From positions 1,240,001 through 1,304,000 of the forward strand of contig NZ_CP184360.1 of assembly GCF_048595755.1 (NCBI RefSeq): a DNA stretch of 64,000 bases. Direction: 5' to 3'. A program made the translations under genes and the position numbers. The DNA is from Luteococcus sp048595755 (GTDB taxonomy: Bacteria > Actinomycetota > Actinomycetes > Propionibacteriales > Propionibacteriaceae). Position 1 is the stretch's first letter. Each line of letters starts with the position of its first letter. The notes below the pieces were generated by a model, which searched no databases, had not been told where the DNA came from, and saw only the letters and a list, made by a program, of their open reading frames with translations. Shown here piece after piece: positions 9,101 through 16,766 of the stretch.

Positions 9101-12100
9101 TCGGGCTGGTGGGGCCGCAAGAAGCGTCAGCTCGCCGTCGGCCAAGAGATTGGCGCCTACATCCCCGGGGGCGTGACCGACCACTCTCGCGTCAGCCAGG
9201 TCGCTGACCAACTCGCTTCCCTCCAGGAGATGGCAGTCGAAGTCGAGGAGCTCCACCGAGTCCTCCTCATGGGATCGAACGTTCCGCCCTGGAATTCGCT
9301 GGATTCGAGTGCCCTGACCGAGGCGCAGCGCAGGATTGCCGTCCTTGCGCGCTTCCGACAGGCCCTGACCGTCGATGATCCGCGGGCCCAGGTGGCTCGA
9401 CGACATCTGGAGAACCACGGACCGCTGGCCGAAGGGGAGCAGGCAGCCCTCGTCGAGGTGGCGACGGCGTGGGAAACGATCCTCTCAGAGACCGGCGCGA
9501 CAGAGACCAGCATCCAGCTGTGGCGTGGGGACAAGGGCTTTGCCAGCCGGTGGATGGAAACCGGCCTGCGGCGCCACCCCGACGACCCGGACTGCCGTTC
9601 CCTGCAGCGATGGCTGGCGCTCCGCGGACACATCGCGCCCCTGATGGCGGCGGGCCTGATGCAGCCTGCACTCGACCTGCTGGACGGCACACTCCACGCG
9701 GACGACGCGACGCTCGCTTTCCGGCGAGGCCTGGCTGCGGCCTCCATCGCGGAAAGGCTCCGCAGCACCAGTCTCGAGGCCTTCGACGGTCGTTCCCATG
9801 AGCAGGCGATTGCCCGCCACGGCGCTGCGTCGCGCAAGGTCAGGAAGTTCCTGACGAACGAGCTTGCCCGTCGCACCGCCGACCGGCGTGGCTACGCAGC
9901 GCAGACCACCAGCGGCCAGGTCGGGGAACTGCGGCGAGAACTCAGCCGTCAGCGGGGCGGCCTGAAGGTCCGCGAACTGATGGCCAAGCACGGAGACCTG
10001 ATCATCTCGGCCATGCCGTGCGTCCTCGTCTCGCCCGACTCACTGGCTCGCTTCTTCCCGCTCCAGGCCGGCATGTTCGACCTCGTCGTCTTCGACGAGG
10101 CCTCGCAGATCCGCGTCGCCGATGCCATCGGGGCCATCGCCCGTGGCCAGTCGGTCGTCGTCGTTGGAGACAGCAAGCAGATGCCGCCCACCTCTGTTGC
10201 CGAATCCCAGCTGCAGCTGGACGAGGACGACGAGATCGCCGGCTTGGTCGCCGACGAGGAGTCGATCCTGACCGAATGCGTGCAGGCCAGGCTTGAAAGG
10301 CTCAGCCTCACCTGGCACTACCGTTCGCAGGACGAGTCCCTCATTGCCTTCAGCAACTCCCGCTACTACGACGGAAGGCTCGGCTCCTTCCCATCACCGC
10401 TGGTGCCTGAGCCCGAGTTGACCACCAACGGTCACGGCATCAGCCTCGTGCGCGTCGACGGGCAGTTCGACCGCAATTCCAGCAGCAAGTTGCGCCGCAC
10501 CAACATGGTCGAGGCACGTGCCATCGTCGAGGACATCCGGCGTCGGTTCGCGGCCAGCCCAGAGGGGACAGTTCCGTCCATCGGTGTGGTGACCTTCAAT
10601 CAGCCGCAGCGGGCACTGATCGAGAGTCTTATCCGCGAGACGGACGATTCCCGACTCATCGAAGCGCTGGACTCGACAAACGGCAATGGGCTGTTCATCA
10701 AGAATCTCGAGAACGTCCAGGGCGACGAACGCGATGTGGTGCTCTTCTCCACTGCCTTCAGCGCCAATGAGAAGGGCATCCTGCCGCTGAACTTCGGACC
10801 GCTGACGATGCCTGGTGGCGAAAGACGCCTCAACGTCGCCATCACGCGAGCACGGCGACAGGTCGTGCTGTTCAGCTCCTTCAACCCGGAGGACCTCCGA
10901 GTCCAGGAGACCAGCTCGTTGGGCATCAAGCACCTGCGGGCCTATCTGGAGCTGGCGCAGCGAGGAGCAGAGGTTCTCAGCGAGAGCGGGCACCGCAGGA
11001 TCATCACGGACCGCCATCGCGACGAGGTGGCCGACGCCCTGTGCGCGACCGGGCTCGTCGTGACCACCGACGTCGGCCTGTCGGACTTCCGCGTCGACAT
11101 CCAGGTGGCCAAGCCTGACAAGCCCGAGCGGCCACTCGTGGCCGTGCTGCTCGACGGTGAAGGGTGGGGTCAGCGGCTCACGGTCGGAGACCGGGATGCG
11201 ATGCCGACGGTTGTACTGCGCGACATGATGCACTGGCCTGCCGTGGCCCGTGTGTGGCTGCCGGAATGGCTCCAAGACTCCGAGACGGTGGTGGCGCGCA
11301 TCAAGGACCTGGCAGAGACGGCCCAGCCCTACGAAGCGGTGCAGGAGAACGTCGTGATCGTTCCCGAGGAGGCCGACGTCGAGAAGAGTGAGTCGTTGGA
11401 GCTTCCCGCTGTTCCTGCCTTGCAGACGATGGCGGCACCGCCTCGTGCGCAGGCTCCTTTTGCCGGTGATCGGAGTAACGACGACCTCAAGATCGCGGGG
11501 CAGGCTCGCGTGAGTCCGCTTGTCGCGACGCCCGCCGGTGACGCCCGCTTCGAAGCCTTCACCCCCTGGGAAGAGCACTACCGAGGATCCGTGGACGTCC
11601 TCGATGCGCTGCCCCACGCTCATGCTCGGCGGAAGGTCGCTGCTGTGATCGACGAAGTGGTCGCCGCCGAAGGGCCCATCCATGGAGAGCGGTTGGCGAA
11701 GCACGTGGCTGGCGCCTTCGGCCTGAGCGCAGTGCGTGCGGCCCGCAGCAAAGCGATCCTGCAAGCAGCGTCGCGCAAGCCCGATCCAGACGGCTTCTAC
11801 TGGCCCGACGGAACGACCCCTGGGTCCTACCGAACTTTCCGGCCGTCCGAGACGGTCGAGCGCGAGCTGGCGCACATCTCGCCGATCGAGCTGGCCAATG
11901 CCATGCGAGTGATCGGTGAGTCGAGCGCCGGAATCCTCAAGGACGAGCTCTACAGCGAAACGCTCCACAAGTTCGGGCTGCAGCGCCGTACTTCCAAGGT
12001 CGTCACGATTCTTGATCACGCCCTCGAGCTCGCCATCAAGAGCGGCCGGCTGGTGTGGGGTGGGGACTACCTGAAGGCAGGGCCGACCGGGCTCGACTGA
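6191..12100 (+). CDS. Hhe-type defence protein: DUF4011, SF1 helicase, Vsr-like nuclease, DUF3320
   Basis: A 1969-residue protein. ATG 6191 is chosen over an in-frame start at 6098 because AGAAGAGGA lies about 11 bases upstream and the first 31 codons of the longer version look non-coding. In order: a transglutaminase-like N-terminal domain with Cys221 (GTCLDLA) and His247 (GHALLAYW); DUF4011 from about 377 (WKNSLLDLSLRNRLINF); a split SF1 helicase with Walker A GPPGTGKS at 682-689 and DEAS at 1302-1305; a Vsr/MTES_1575-like nuclease with FRVDIQV (Asp1636) and LLDGEGW (Asp1655); and a DUF3320-type tail ending near 1905. DUF4011-helicase-Vsr (Hhe) proteins are known single-gene antiphage systems. 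Position I of the second nuclease motif is Leu, where many relatives have Glu (IECDG). Expected to act on invading DNA in the cytoplasm. Confidence 0.85.
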   Translation: MSATTIELAVNTVLSYAMANSRVPVLQQLAIRNHSDEPRHVVVDVVVRDAQGTLSRPCALNADCAAHSTVVLDGAEVLLDPSAMSQVTERRPGWVEVTVTDSDNNQLSSARADVSILASNHWLSVPAGLSIELLAAHVLPNAPEVGALLADVSRILLADTGDGSLQGYQAGPERVDEIVRATYEAMQGRQITYSEPPASWAETGQKVRSPRDVLDGRMGTCLDLAVTMAAALEQAGIRPLIWVLKGHALLAYWRDEVESFGANLVDAGELINRFDLGVLGTVETTALCLRSEPTPFSAAHNSSREKMSADRLVGVLDVVAARRSQVLPLPAVRSVDGGVQVFEYRPAGLAHSATPQLVSSSAPAGRSDVSPAPARVQQWKNSLLDLSLRNRLINFSNRGAVSVRVPSGSLSELEDRVQSGKSLTLLSSDQFDDIHRVRLGERATAADLPDEVLAQKLASNASLYTDVRSESYDRSMQALAHKARTIAEETGANNLYLSLGTLVWQLDDRELRSPLVLVPVKLTAAARRQSLYQIKADDAAQSSPNYCLLEKLYQSFGFRCPEFSSPPADSAGIDLTAALQTLRVALADHGLPFHVEESASVSILQFAKFRLWKDLDESWQEALRQPLVHHLALSPTEQFVDPVQRDTIDLEALAESCPIPADGSQLTAIGAALQGRSFVLEGPPGTGKSQTIANLLSVAMSQGKKVLFVAEKRAALNVVRDRIDAVGMGELALDLHDRASSPQAVRRQIMKALDLAVASDRQGLQTELDIVRSATGTLRRYSTEVHAHNNADLSLYSARTELLAAGGGIAMEISPETVAAMSPATVEDILHRLRTLPDVAQPAFPSPNTPWGFVTALTMTDAALRSVGLATSVYDRSVRQLREGTLWDLVDSAESPAILKVHASILATAEPAEMVQKIVASKDWPATAAQFDASVKRLRQALASAGAQVNPIVRDADTAALSQRAHAADESGWWGRKKRQLAVGQEIGAYIPGGVTDHSRVSQVADQLASLQEMAVEVEELHRVLLMGSNVPPWNSLDSSALTEAQRRIAVLARFRQALTVDDPRAQVARRHLENHGPLAEGEQAALVEVATAWETILSETGATETSIQLWRGDKGFASRWMETGLRRHPDDPDCRSLQRWLALRGHIAPLMAAGLMQPALDLLDGTLHADDATLAFRRGLAAASIAERLRSTSLEAFDGRSHEQAIARHGAASRKVRKFLTNELARRTADRRGYAAQTTSGQVGELRRELSRQRGGLKVRELMAKHGDLIISAMPCVLVSPDSLARFFPLQAGMFDLVVFDEASQIRVADAIGAIARGQSVVVVGDSKQMPPTSVAESQLQLDEDDEIAGLVADEESILTECVQARLERLSLTWHYRSQDESLIAFSNSRYYDGRLGSFPSPLVPEPELTTNGHGISLVRVDGQFDRNSSSKLRRTNMVEARAIVEDIRRRFAASPEGTVPSIGVVTFNQPQRALIESLIRETDDSRLIEALDSTNGNGLFIKNLENVQGDERDVVLFSTAFSANEKGILPLNFGPLTMPGGERRLNVAITRARRQVVLFSSFNPEDLRVQETSSLGIKHLRAYLELAQRGAEVLSESGHRRIITDRHRDEVADALCATGLVVTTDVGLSDFRVDIQVAKPDKPERPLVAVLLDGEGWGQRLTVGDRDAMPTVVLRDMMHWPAVARVWLPEWLQDSETVVARIKDLAETAQPYEAVQENVVIVPEEADVEKSESLELPAVPALQTMAAPPRAQAPFAGDRSNDDLKIAGQARVSPLVATPAGDARFEAFTPWEEHYRGSVDVLDALPHAHARRKVAAVIDEVVAAEGPIHGERLAKHVAGAFGLSAVRAARSKAILQAASRKPDPDGFYWPDGTTPGSYRTFRPSETVERELAHISPIELANAMRVIGESSAGILKDELYSETLHKFGLQRRTSKVVTILDHALELAIKSGRLVWGGDYLKAGPTGLD

Positions 12101-12102
12101 GG

Positions 12103-13310
12103 CCACAGTGGATCGGCGACATCGCCGAGGTGATCCACGGCACCTCCTTGTTCGGAATCGTGGGCAAGATCTGCCGGGACAACCCCGATGCCGACCCCGA
12201 GCAGATCGAACGCAATGTCAGTCGGCTGCAGGCCGTGAAGCACGCGCAGGTGGGCGTGATCACCTTGGCTGACGACCTCGACATCGAGACCGTCGCCGAG
12301 ATATCAATCCGCATCAATTCGAAGGGCGTCCCGCTGAGCAGCGCCGACTTCGCCATGAGCAAGATCGACTCGTTCGGTGACGAGGGCTCAGCGCTTCGCA
12401 AGCTCATCGACTACTTCTGCCACCTGGCCACCGCACCTCACATCTACGACGACATCCTCGCCAATGACCCGGCCTTCGCCGATTCGGGCTACCTCGCCAA
12501 GATCGCGTGGCTTCGCAAGGATTCCGAAGATCTCTACGATCCCGCCTATGGCGACATCATTCGCGTCGTCGGCCTGGCCGGGGTTCAAGCGCGGACGACC
12601 TGCGACACTCGTCGGATACCTGTCTGGCCGCGACTTCGAGACTCGCACCAATGATCCTGCGCTGGTCGCCCCGGCCTTTGAGAAGTTGCGAGACGTGCTG
12701 CTGCGGATCACCAGCGAGTACAACTTCAAGCAGTTCATAATCATCATTTGGTCGACGGGATTCATCTCCCCGTCGATGATCGTGGCGAAGAACACCCTCA
12801 ACTTTGCGTATGCCCTGTAGCTGCTCTTGCTGGAGGACTCCTCGCTGACGCATGGGGATCGGCAGCGCATCGTCCGTCGCTGGTTCGTCATGTCGATGCT
12901 CGTTGGACGCCACTCGGGGAGTTTCGAGAGCCGTTGGGAGCAGGACATCCGCCGCATCGGCGAAGTTGGCGCCGCAGCCCTCCTGCAGAACATCGAGGAG
13001 ACCGAAATCACGGATTCATTCTGGGAGGTTGCGCTGCCTGACCGACTCAACACGAGCTCGTCGGAGAACCCGATCTTCAAGACCTTCTTGGCTGCCCAGG
13101 TGTTCAACCACGCCAAGGGATTCCTCAGATCGCAGACGGAAGGCTCAGGCTGGACGGGATCACCTCAGGCGACGTGCTTGCTGAGAACATGCGTCAGAAC
13201 GCGATCCCCGAGAACCTGGCCGACGTCACCGCCGGGGGCTACGGGGCCTCCTCGTCGAGCGACGCAAGCTCATGGCCGCCCTGCTCAAGGACTATTGCCG
13301 GGCATTGTGA
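12103..13310 (+). pseudogene. Decayed DUF262 (GmrSD-like) gene
   Basis: Starts directly behind the Hhe gene and lacks the N-terminal third carrying the DGQQR nuclease/NTPase motif of DUF262. The remaining reading passes through several frames. Frame 1 (12103 to about 12585) includes SIRINSKGVPLSSADFAMSK, a typical DUF262 segment. A frameshift near 12585 leads to GFKRGRPATLVGYLSGRDFE in frame 2, which hits TAG at 12818. The same frame resumes with LEDSSLTHGDRQRIVRRWFV up to about 13135. Another shift gives SGDVLAENMRQNAIPE in frame 1, and a last shift near 13243 gives LVERRKLMAALLKDY and a TGA at 13308. At least three frameshifts, one nonsense codon and a missing front make it non-functional. 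The parent family includes modification-dependent restriction enzymes. Confidence 0.8.
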
Positions 13311-13362
13311 CCCGACGATCGTTTCCAGTATCCTGAAAGTGGCGGTGACTACGCTATTTGTC

Positions 13363-13434
13363 TGGTGTCATCACCATGGAACCGTGACTCGTCATGCACG
13401 GCACCCGCAGGGCGGTTCCATGGTGATGACACCA
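13363..13434 (+). ncRNA. Perfect 22-bp hairpin upstream of abiF, candidate RNA antitoxin element
   Basis: The left arm 13363-13384 (starting TGGTGTCATCACCATGG) and right arm 13413-13434 (ending TGGTGATGACACCA) are perfect reverse complements with a 28-base loop. No U-tract follows, so it is not a standard terminator. Further short stems lie between it and the abiF start: GTTGGC/GCCAAC (13439-13444/13473-13478) and GACCGG/CCGGTC (13481-13486/13510-13515). Abi_2/AbiF genes are known to be preceded by structured RNAs, and AbiF HEPN ribonucleases have been described as toxins with RNA antitoxins. Position and structure fit that idea; expression is not shown. A MITE-like relic is the alternative. 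Confidence 0.4.
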
Positions 13435-13541
13435 TCGAGTTGGCGTGGCGTTCTCGCTGAACTATGATGAGTGCCAACACGACCGGTTCCGCCTCTTCGA
13501 GGTCCAGGGCCGGTCTTCTCTTTCACCGACGAAAGACCTGC

Positions 13542-14549
13542 ATGCCACCGGCCAAGCCCTTCAAGACCTACCAGCAGCAGCTCGCCCTGTTGGAATCGCG
13601 TGGGTTGACCATCGGTTCCCCAGAGGCGGCGCAGCAGGCACTCGCCAACATCAACTACTACCGGCTGAGCGGCTACTGGTACCCGTTCAGGCAATCTGAC
13701 GAGGATGCACGGGCGGACGACTTCTATCCTGGGACAACTTTCGAGGCTGTAGTCAGCCTGTACGAATTCGATGTCCACCTGCGCCAGGCCACGTTCGCCG
13801 GTCTCTGTCAGGTCGAGGTGATGATGAGAGCCAGGCTGGGCCACGCTCTGGGCGCCGTCGATCCGCTCATGCACCTACTTCCAGAGCGTTTGGGGCCTGT
13901 CGCCCGTGAGGAGCGCAGCAGCGCGCCCAGCCCCGCCTATCGCAAATGGCTCCGGTTGTACGAAAGGGCTCTTCAGGACTCTCGCGAAGACTTCGTGGCC
14001 CACCATCAGACACGGTACGGCGGAACACTGCCAGTGTGGGCAGCAGTTGAGGTGCTTGATTGGGGCGCTCTCACGTGGCTGTTCATCCTGTCGCCTCTCG
14101 CGGTGCAAGCCACCGTGGCTGGCTGCTTTGGCCTGACGGGGCCGCAGCTGTCGTCCTGGATGAAGTCCCTCAATGTCGTGCGAAATGCTTGCGCCCATCA
14201 AGGGCGTCTGTTCAACAAGGTGCACGCCATCAAGCCGAAAATGCCCCGCGCTGGGATGTGCCCCCGGCTGGACGCCGTCCGAATGGCAGCTGAAGGAATT
14301 CGGCCCGCTGGTTCCAGCGAGACGGTGACGGGCCAGCACTGGTTCGGGGATCGCACCTTTGGTCAGCTCACACTGGTGCAACACCTTTTGGATCAAGGGG
14401 GAGTGGGTGACCTGAGCCTCATTCCCCGTGCTGTGAACACCTACCCGAGTATTCAGCGCATTCCCCTCAGCCACATGGGCGCCCCGGCGGAGTGGCGGCG
14501 ACTGCCGCTGTGGAAATCTGAGGATCGGCATGGGCATGGAGATCGGTGA
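13542..14549 (+). CDS. Abi_2/AbiF-family abortive infection HEPN ribonuclease
   Basis: A 335-residue cytoplasmic protein. ATG 13542 is preferred to 13464 because GAAAG lies 6 bases upstream and family similarity begins at PAKPFKTYQQQLALLESRG. Abi_2 hallmarks are present: NINYYRLSGYWYPF near residues 38-51, and the HEPN active site RNACAH at residues 214-219 (Arg214-x4-His219). The length is usual for the family. Abi_2 proteins are abortive-infection RNases that arrest growth on phage attack; the likely target is RNA. It is preceded by strong RNA secondary structure and overlaps the next gene by 20 bases, so the downstream protein is translated with it. It belongs to the defence island that includes the Hhe-like and helicase/methylase genes. 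Confidence 0.85.
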   Translation: MPPAKPFKTYQQQLALLESRGLTIGSPEAAQQALANINYYRLSGYWYPFRQSDEDARADDFYPGTTFEAVVSLYEFDVHLRQATFAGLCQVEVMMRARLGHALGAVDPLMHLLPERLGPVAREERSSAPSPAYRKWLRLYERALQDSREDFVAHHQTRYGGTLPVWAAVEVLDWGALTWLFILSPLAVQATVAGCFGLTGPQLSSWMKSLNVVRNACAHQGRLFNKVHAIKPKMPRAGMCPRLDAVRMAAEGIRPAGSSETVTGQHWFGDRTFGQLTLVQHLLDQGGVGDLSLIPRAVNTYPSIQRIPLSHMGAPAEWRRLPLWKSEDRHGHGDR

Positions 14550-15399
14550 ATTCTGGTCATACAGGGAGAGCGATCGCTACGGCGTTCCACAGCGTGTGGC
14601 GATCCTTGGGAAGGTCCGCAAGGGCAAAACATCCGTTCATTACGAGATAGAGCTAGCGTCTGGCAAGCGAAAGGTGGTGCCTGGTGCACGTCTTGTCTGT
14701 CCCTGGTCCGAGGCGGACGATTATGAGCAGGACTGGCGGGAGCTGCGTCGTGTCGAGAGTCAGCCAGTCGACGAGGTCGAGGGCTACTGTGCCCTCGTCA
14801 TCTGTGAGGAGCTCATCGGATTCGAAAAGGTGGACTTGTCGCACCCTGACTACGTGGCTCTGATTGATGACCCTTCCGCTGTTGAGGAACTGCTCGGACA
14901 GCCGCTGAACTCACTGCTGGAGGGGACGGAAATCTACCAGCGGGGCCCTGTACTGCATGTCTCCGCCGAAGGAACGGTCCGGATCGCCCGCTCCTATTGC
15001 GAAGCGCACCCAGACCAGGCCGCGTTGTTGGTTCGTGAGCGAGAGGTCAAGGCGGCGACTCGCTGCAAAGAGGGCACCGCGGATACCACTCCGCAACGCT
15101 GCTACGAGTGGTATCTGGAATACGACCGCCCGCGGATTGACGTCCTCCGGGAATGGGTTGGTTACCGGGCAATGTCCCAAGTCGAACGCTTGATCGCTGC
15201 TGAGGCGGAGGTTGGGCGCCTACGCGAACTGTTGCGGCGGGCCATCGACGAGCTTGCCCATGACCACCCTCCCCTTGCTGAATCGCTCACGCGCCAAGTC
15301 TGGGAAGACGAGATCACGGCTGCCAACGTGCGGCCGTACCCTCAAGCTCCCCACAAGTGCCCTCCTCCGCCTCCAGCGCGCAGATGGGGTTGGCGCTGA
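14530..15399 (+). CDS. Unknown protein translationally coupled to abiF
   Basis: A 289-residue protein (or 287 if ATG 14536 is used) that I do not recognise. Its start lies inside the last 20 bases of the abiF gene, so coupling is likely. The first 70 residues are short and beta-like (GEFWSYRESDRYGVPQRVAI, then VVPGARLVCPW), and could be an SH3-like or chromo-like barrel. A middle alpha/beta region carries single cysteines without a metal motif. A predicted coiled coil lies at about 220-245 (AEAEVGRLRELLRRAIDELA). The tail ends in a run of prolines and RRWGWR. No catalytic motif or membrane segment is seen. From context it may be an accessory, sensor or immunity partner of AbiF; this is inference only. 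Confidence 0.6.
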   Translation: MGMEIGEFWSYRESDRYGVPQRVAILGKVRKGKTSVHYEIELASGKRKVVPGARLVCPWSEADDYEQDWRELRRVESQPVDEVEGYCALVICEELIGFEKVDLSHPDYVALIDDPSAVEELLGQPLNSLLEGTEIYQRGPVLHVSAEGTVRIARSYCEAHPDQAALLVREREVKAATRCKEGTADTTPQRCYEWYLEYDRPRIDVLREWVGYRAMSQVERLIAAEAEVGRLRELLRRAIDELAHDHPPLAESLTRQVWEDEITAANVRPYPQAPHKCPPPPPARRWGWR

Positions 15400-15404
15400 C
15401 AAAG

Positions 15405-15480
15405 CTCCTTCTGCAGTAGGGGACTGCACCGGGTTTGTTGACTCTGACCTCTCAGGTCTGTGAGGGCCTGGTGCAAGGAG
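15405..15480 (+). other. Nested stem-loop after the abiF-coupled gene
   Basis: Three nested pairings: CTCCTT 15405-15410 with AAGGAG 15475-15480; GCACCGGG 15426-15433 with CCTGGTGC 15467-15474 (one G-U pair); and a central GACCT/AGGTC with a 3-base loop near 15446-15458. It starts six bases past the stop codon at 15397-15399. It could be a terminator without a U-tract, a structured RNA, or a remnant insertion-sequence end. Apart from this, 15400-15646 holds nothing I can name. Confidence 0.35.
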
Positions 15481-15646
15481 GGGCCACGGAGAGTTGTTGA
15501 TCCGAACCGCTAGGCGGGCCCAGATTCTGACGAGCAGCTTAATTGTGCGGTGTTCTCGAGTGGTCGGGTGCTTGGGTCCGAGACGATTCGGCAATCACAC
15601 CAAGGCGTGGGCAGTGGTTCCCGCGCCATGCAAGACAGGAACCCCA

Positions 15647-16762
15647 GTGCAGAAGCCCCTACTCGTATCCGTCATCTCGCTCGCGTGCCTCGTGGGTTGT
15701 TCTTCCGGTGGATCAGAACAAGCAACAGAGAAGGCTGCTGCACCTGCTGCGGCCACCACTGCAGCTCCGAAGCAGATAGGCCATCTGGTGAAGGCCGGAT
15801 TTGGGCAGGAGCGCGAGTACGCATGGGCCTCCGCCATCGTCCACAACAACACCGACCAAGTGGGGCAGACCGTCACCGTCAACTTCAATGTGCTGGATGC
15901 TGCCGGCGAGATCCTTGCTTCGCAGAGTCAGGTGGAGGCCTTCTCCCAGCCCAAGGCCGACCACATTCTGGGGGCACAGGTCGAGATTCCCAAGGGCGGG
16001 AAGGCAGCCAAGGTAGAAGCCACCGTCGACGTCTCTGCCGATGGCACCTTCAGCGACAAGCCCTTCGTGATGGAGACCATCAAGCCCACCTTCGCCAAGG
16101 ACGAGTTCGGTTCTGGGCAGGTGACGTTCACGCTCAGCAACCCCTACTCGACGCCCATCAAGTCGCCTCGCATCGGCGTCGCCTGCTTCGACAGTGCCGG
16201 AAAGATCATCGGCGGCGGCAGCGACTTCCCGGAGCTGGTGCCCGCCAATGGTCGAGTCAAGGTATCTGTGCGGACAATGGTGACTGGCACTCCAGCGGCA
16301 TGTGATGCGCACGTCGGCAATCCGCTCGATGGTGACATCCGCGAAGGCGAGACCAGCGCCAGCGCCACGCCCGGTGGAGAGACTTCCTCAGCGGCGTCCA
16401 CCGTCGACGGACAGCAGGCTGACCAGTTCTTCAAGGGATGGATCGGCCAGTTTGGATCGGGGGACTGGAAGGGACAGTACGCCTCGCTCGTGAACGCCCA
16501 GAAGGACGCGATCAGCGAGCAGGCCTTCCAGGCCTGCCGCGCCAACAGCAACGAGAAGATCACGTGGAAGCGAACCTTGAGCGTCACCGATGGCGGGGTG
16601 ACCAAGATCCCCGGCACCAGCGCGTCGTTGCCGTCCACCAAGGTGGTGGCCGAACTCGAGACGGGAGGCGTCAAGGTTCCGCTCGATGTGCACCTGGTCA
16701 CCGAAGACGGCCAGTGGAAATGGATGCTGGAGGCCGAAGGCTTCAACGAGTGCAAGGGATGA
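15647..16762 (+). CDS. Secreted lipoprotein, two-domain, unknown role
   Basis: A 371-residue lipoprotein. GTG 15647 is chosen because ACAGGA lies 6 bases upstream and it opens a short signal peptide with lipobox LVGC (Cys18). A low-complexity Ala/Thr linker (residues about 25-45) follows. A first beta-rich domain (about 48-215: HNNTDQVGQTVTVNFNVLDA) is of the FxLYD/DUF4352-like type common in actinobacterial surface lipoproteins. A second Ser/Thr/Ala linker leads to a C-terminal domain (about 245-371) resembling NTF2-like lipoprotein modules (WIGQFGSGDWKGQYASLVNA and QWKWMLEAEGF). Anchored outside the membrane. The next gene begins 4 bases after its stop, so the two form an operon, though the partner looks cytoplasmic. 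Confidence 0.7.
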   Translation: MQKPLLVSVISLACLVGCSSGGSEQATEKAAAPAAATTAAPKQIGHLVKAGFGQEREYAWASAIVHNNTDQVGQTVTVNFNVLDAAGEILASQSQVEAFSQPKADHILGAQVEIPKGGKAAKVEATVDVSADGTFSDKPFVMETIKPTFAKDEFGSGQVTFTLSNPYSTPIKSPRIGVACFDSAGKIIGGGSDFPELVPANGRVKVSVRTMVTGTPAACDAHVGNPLDGDIREGETSASATPGGETSSAASTVDGQQADQFFKGWIGQFGSGDWKGQYASLVNAQKDAISEQAFQACRANSNEKITWKRTLSVTDGGVTKIPGTSASLPSTKVVAELETGGVKVPLDVHLVTEDGQWKWMLEAEGFNECKG

Positions 16763-16766
16763 TCTG

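Noticed and set aside
13363..13434. Simple rho-independent terminator of the decayed DUF262 gene
   Set aside because: The 22-bp perfect stem, 28-base loop and missing U-tract do not fit, and it lies 53 bases past a dead gene.
15424..15450. Insertion-sequence end
   Set aside because: The sequence looks vaguely like some IS ends, but no partner end, transposase or target duplication is present.
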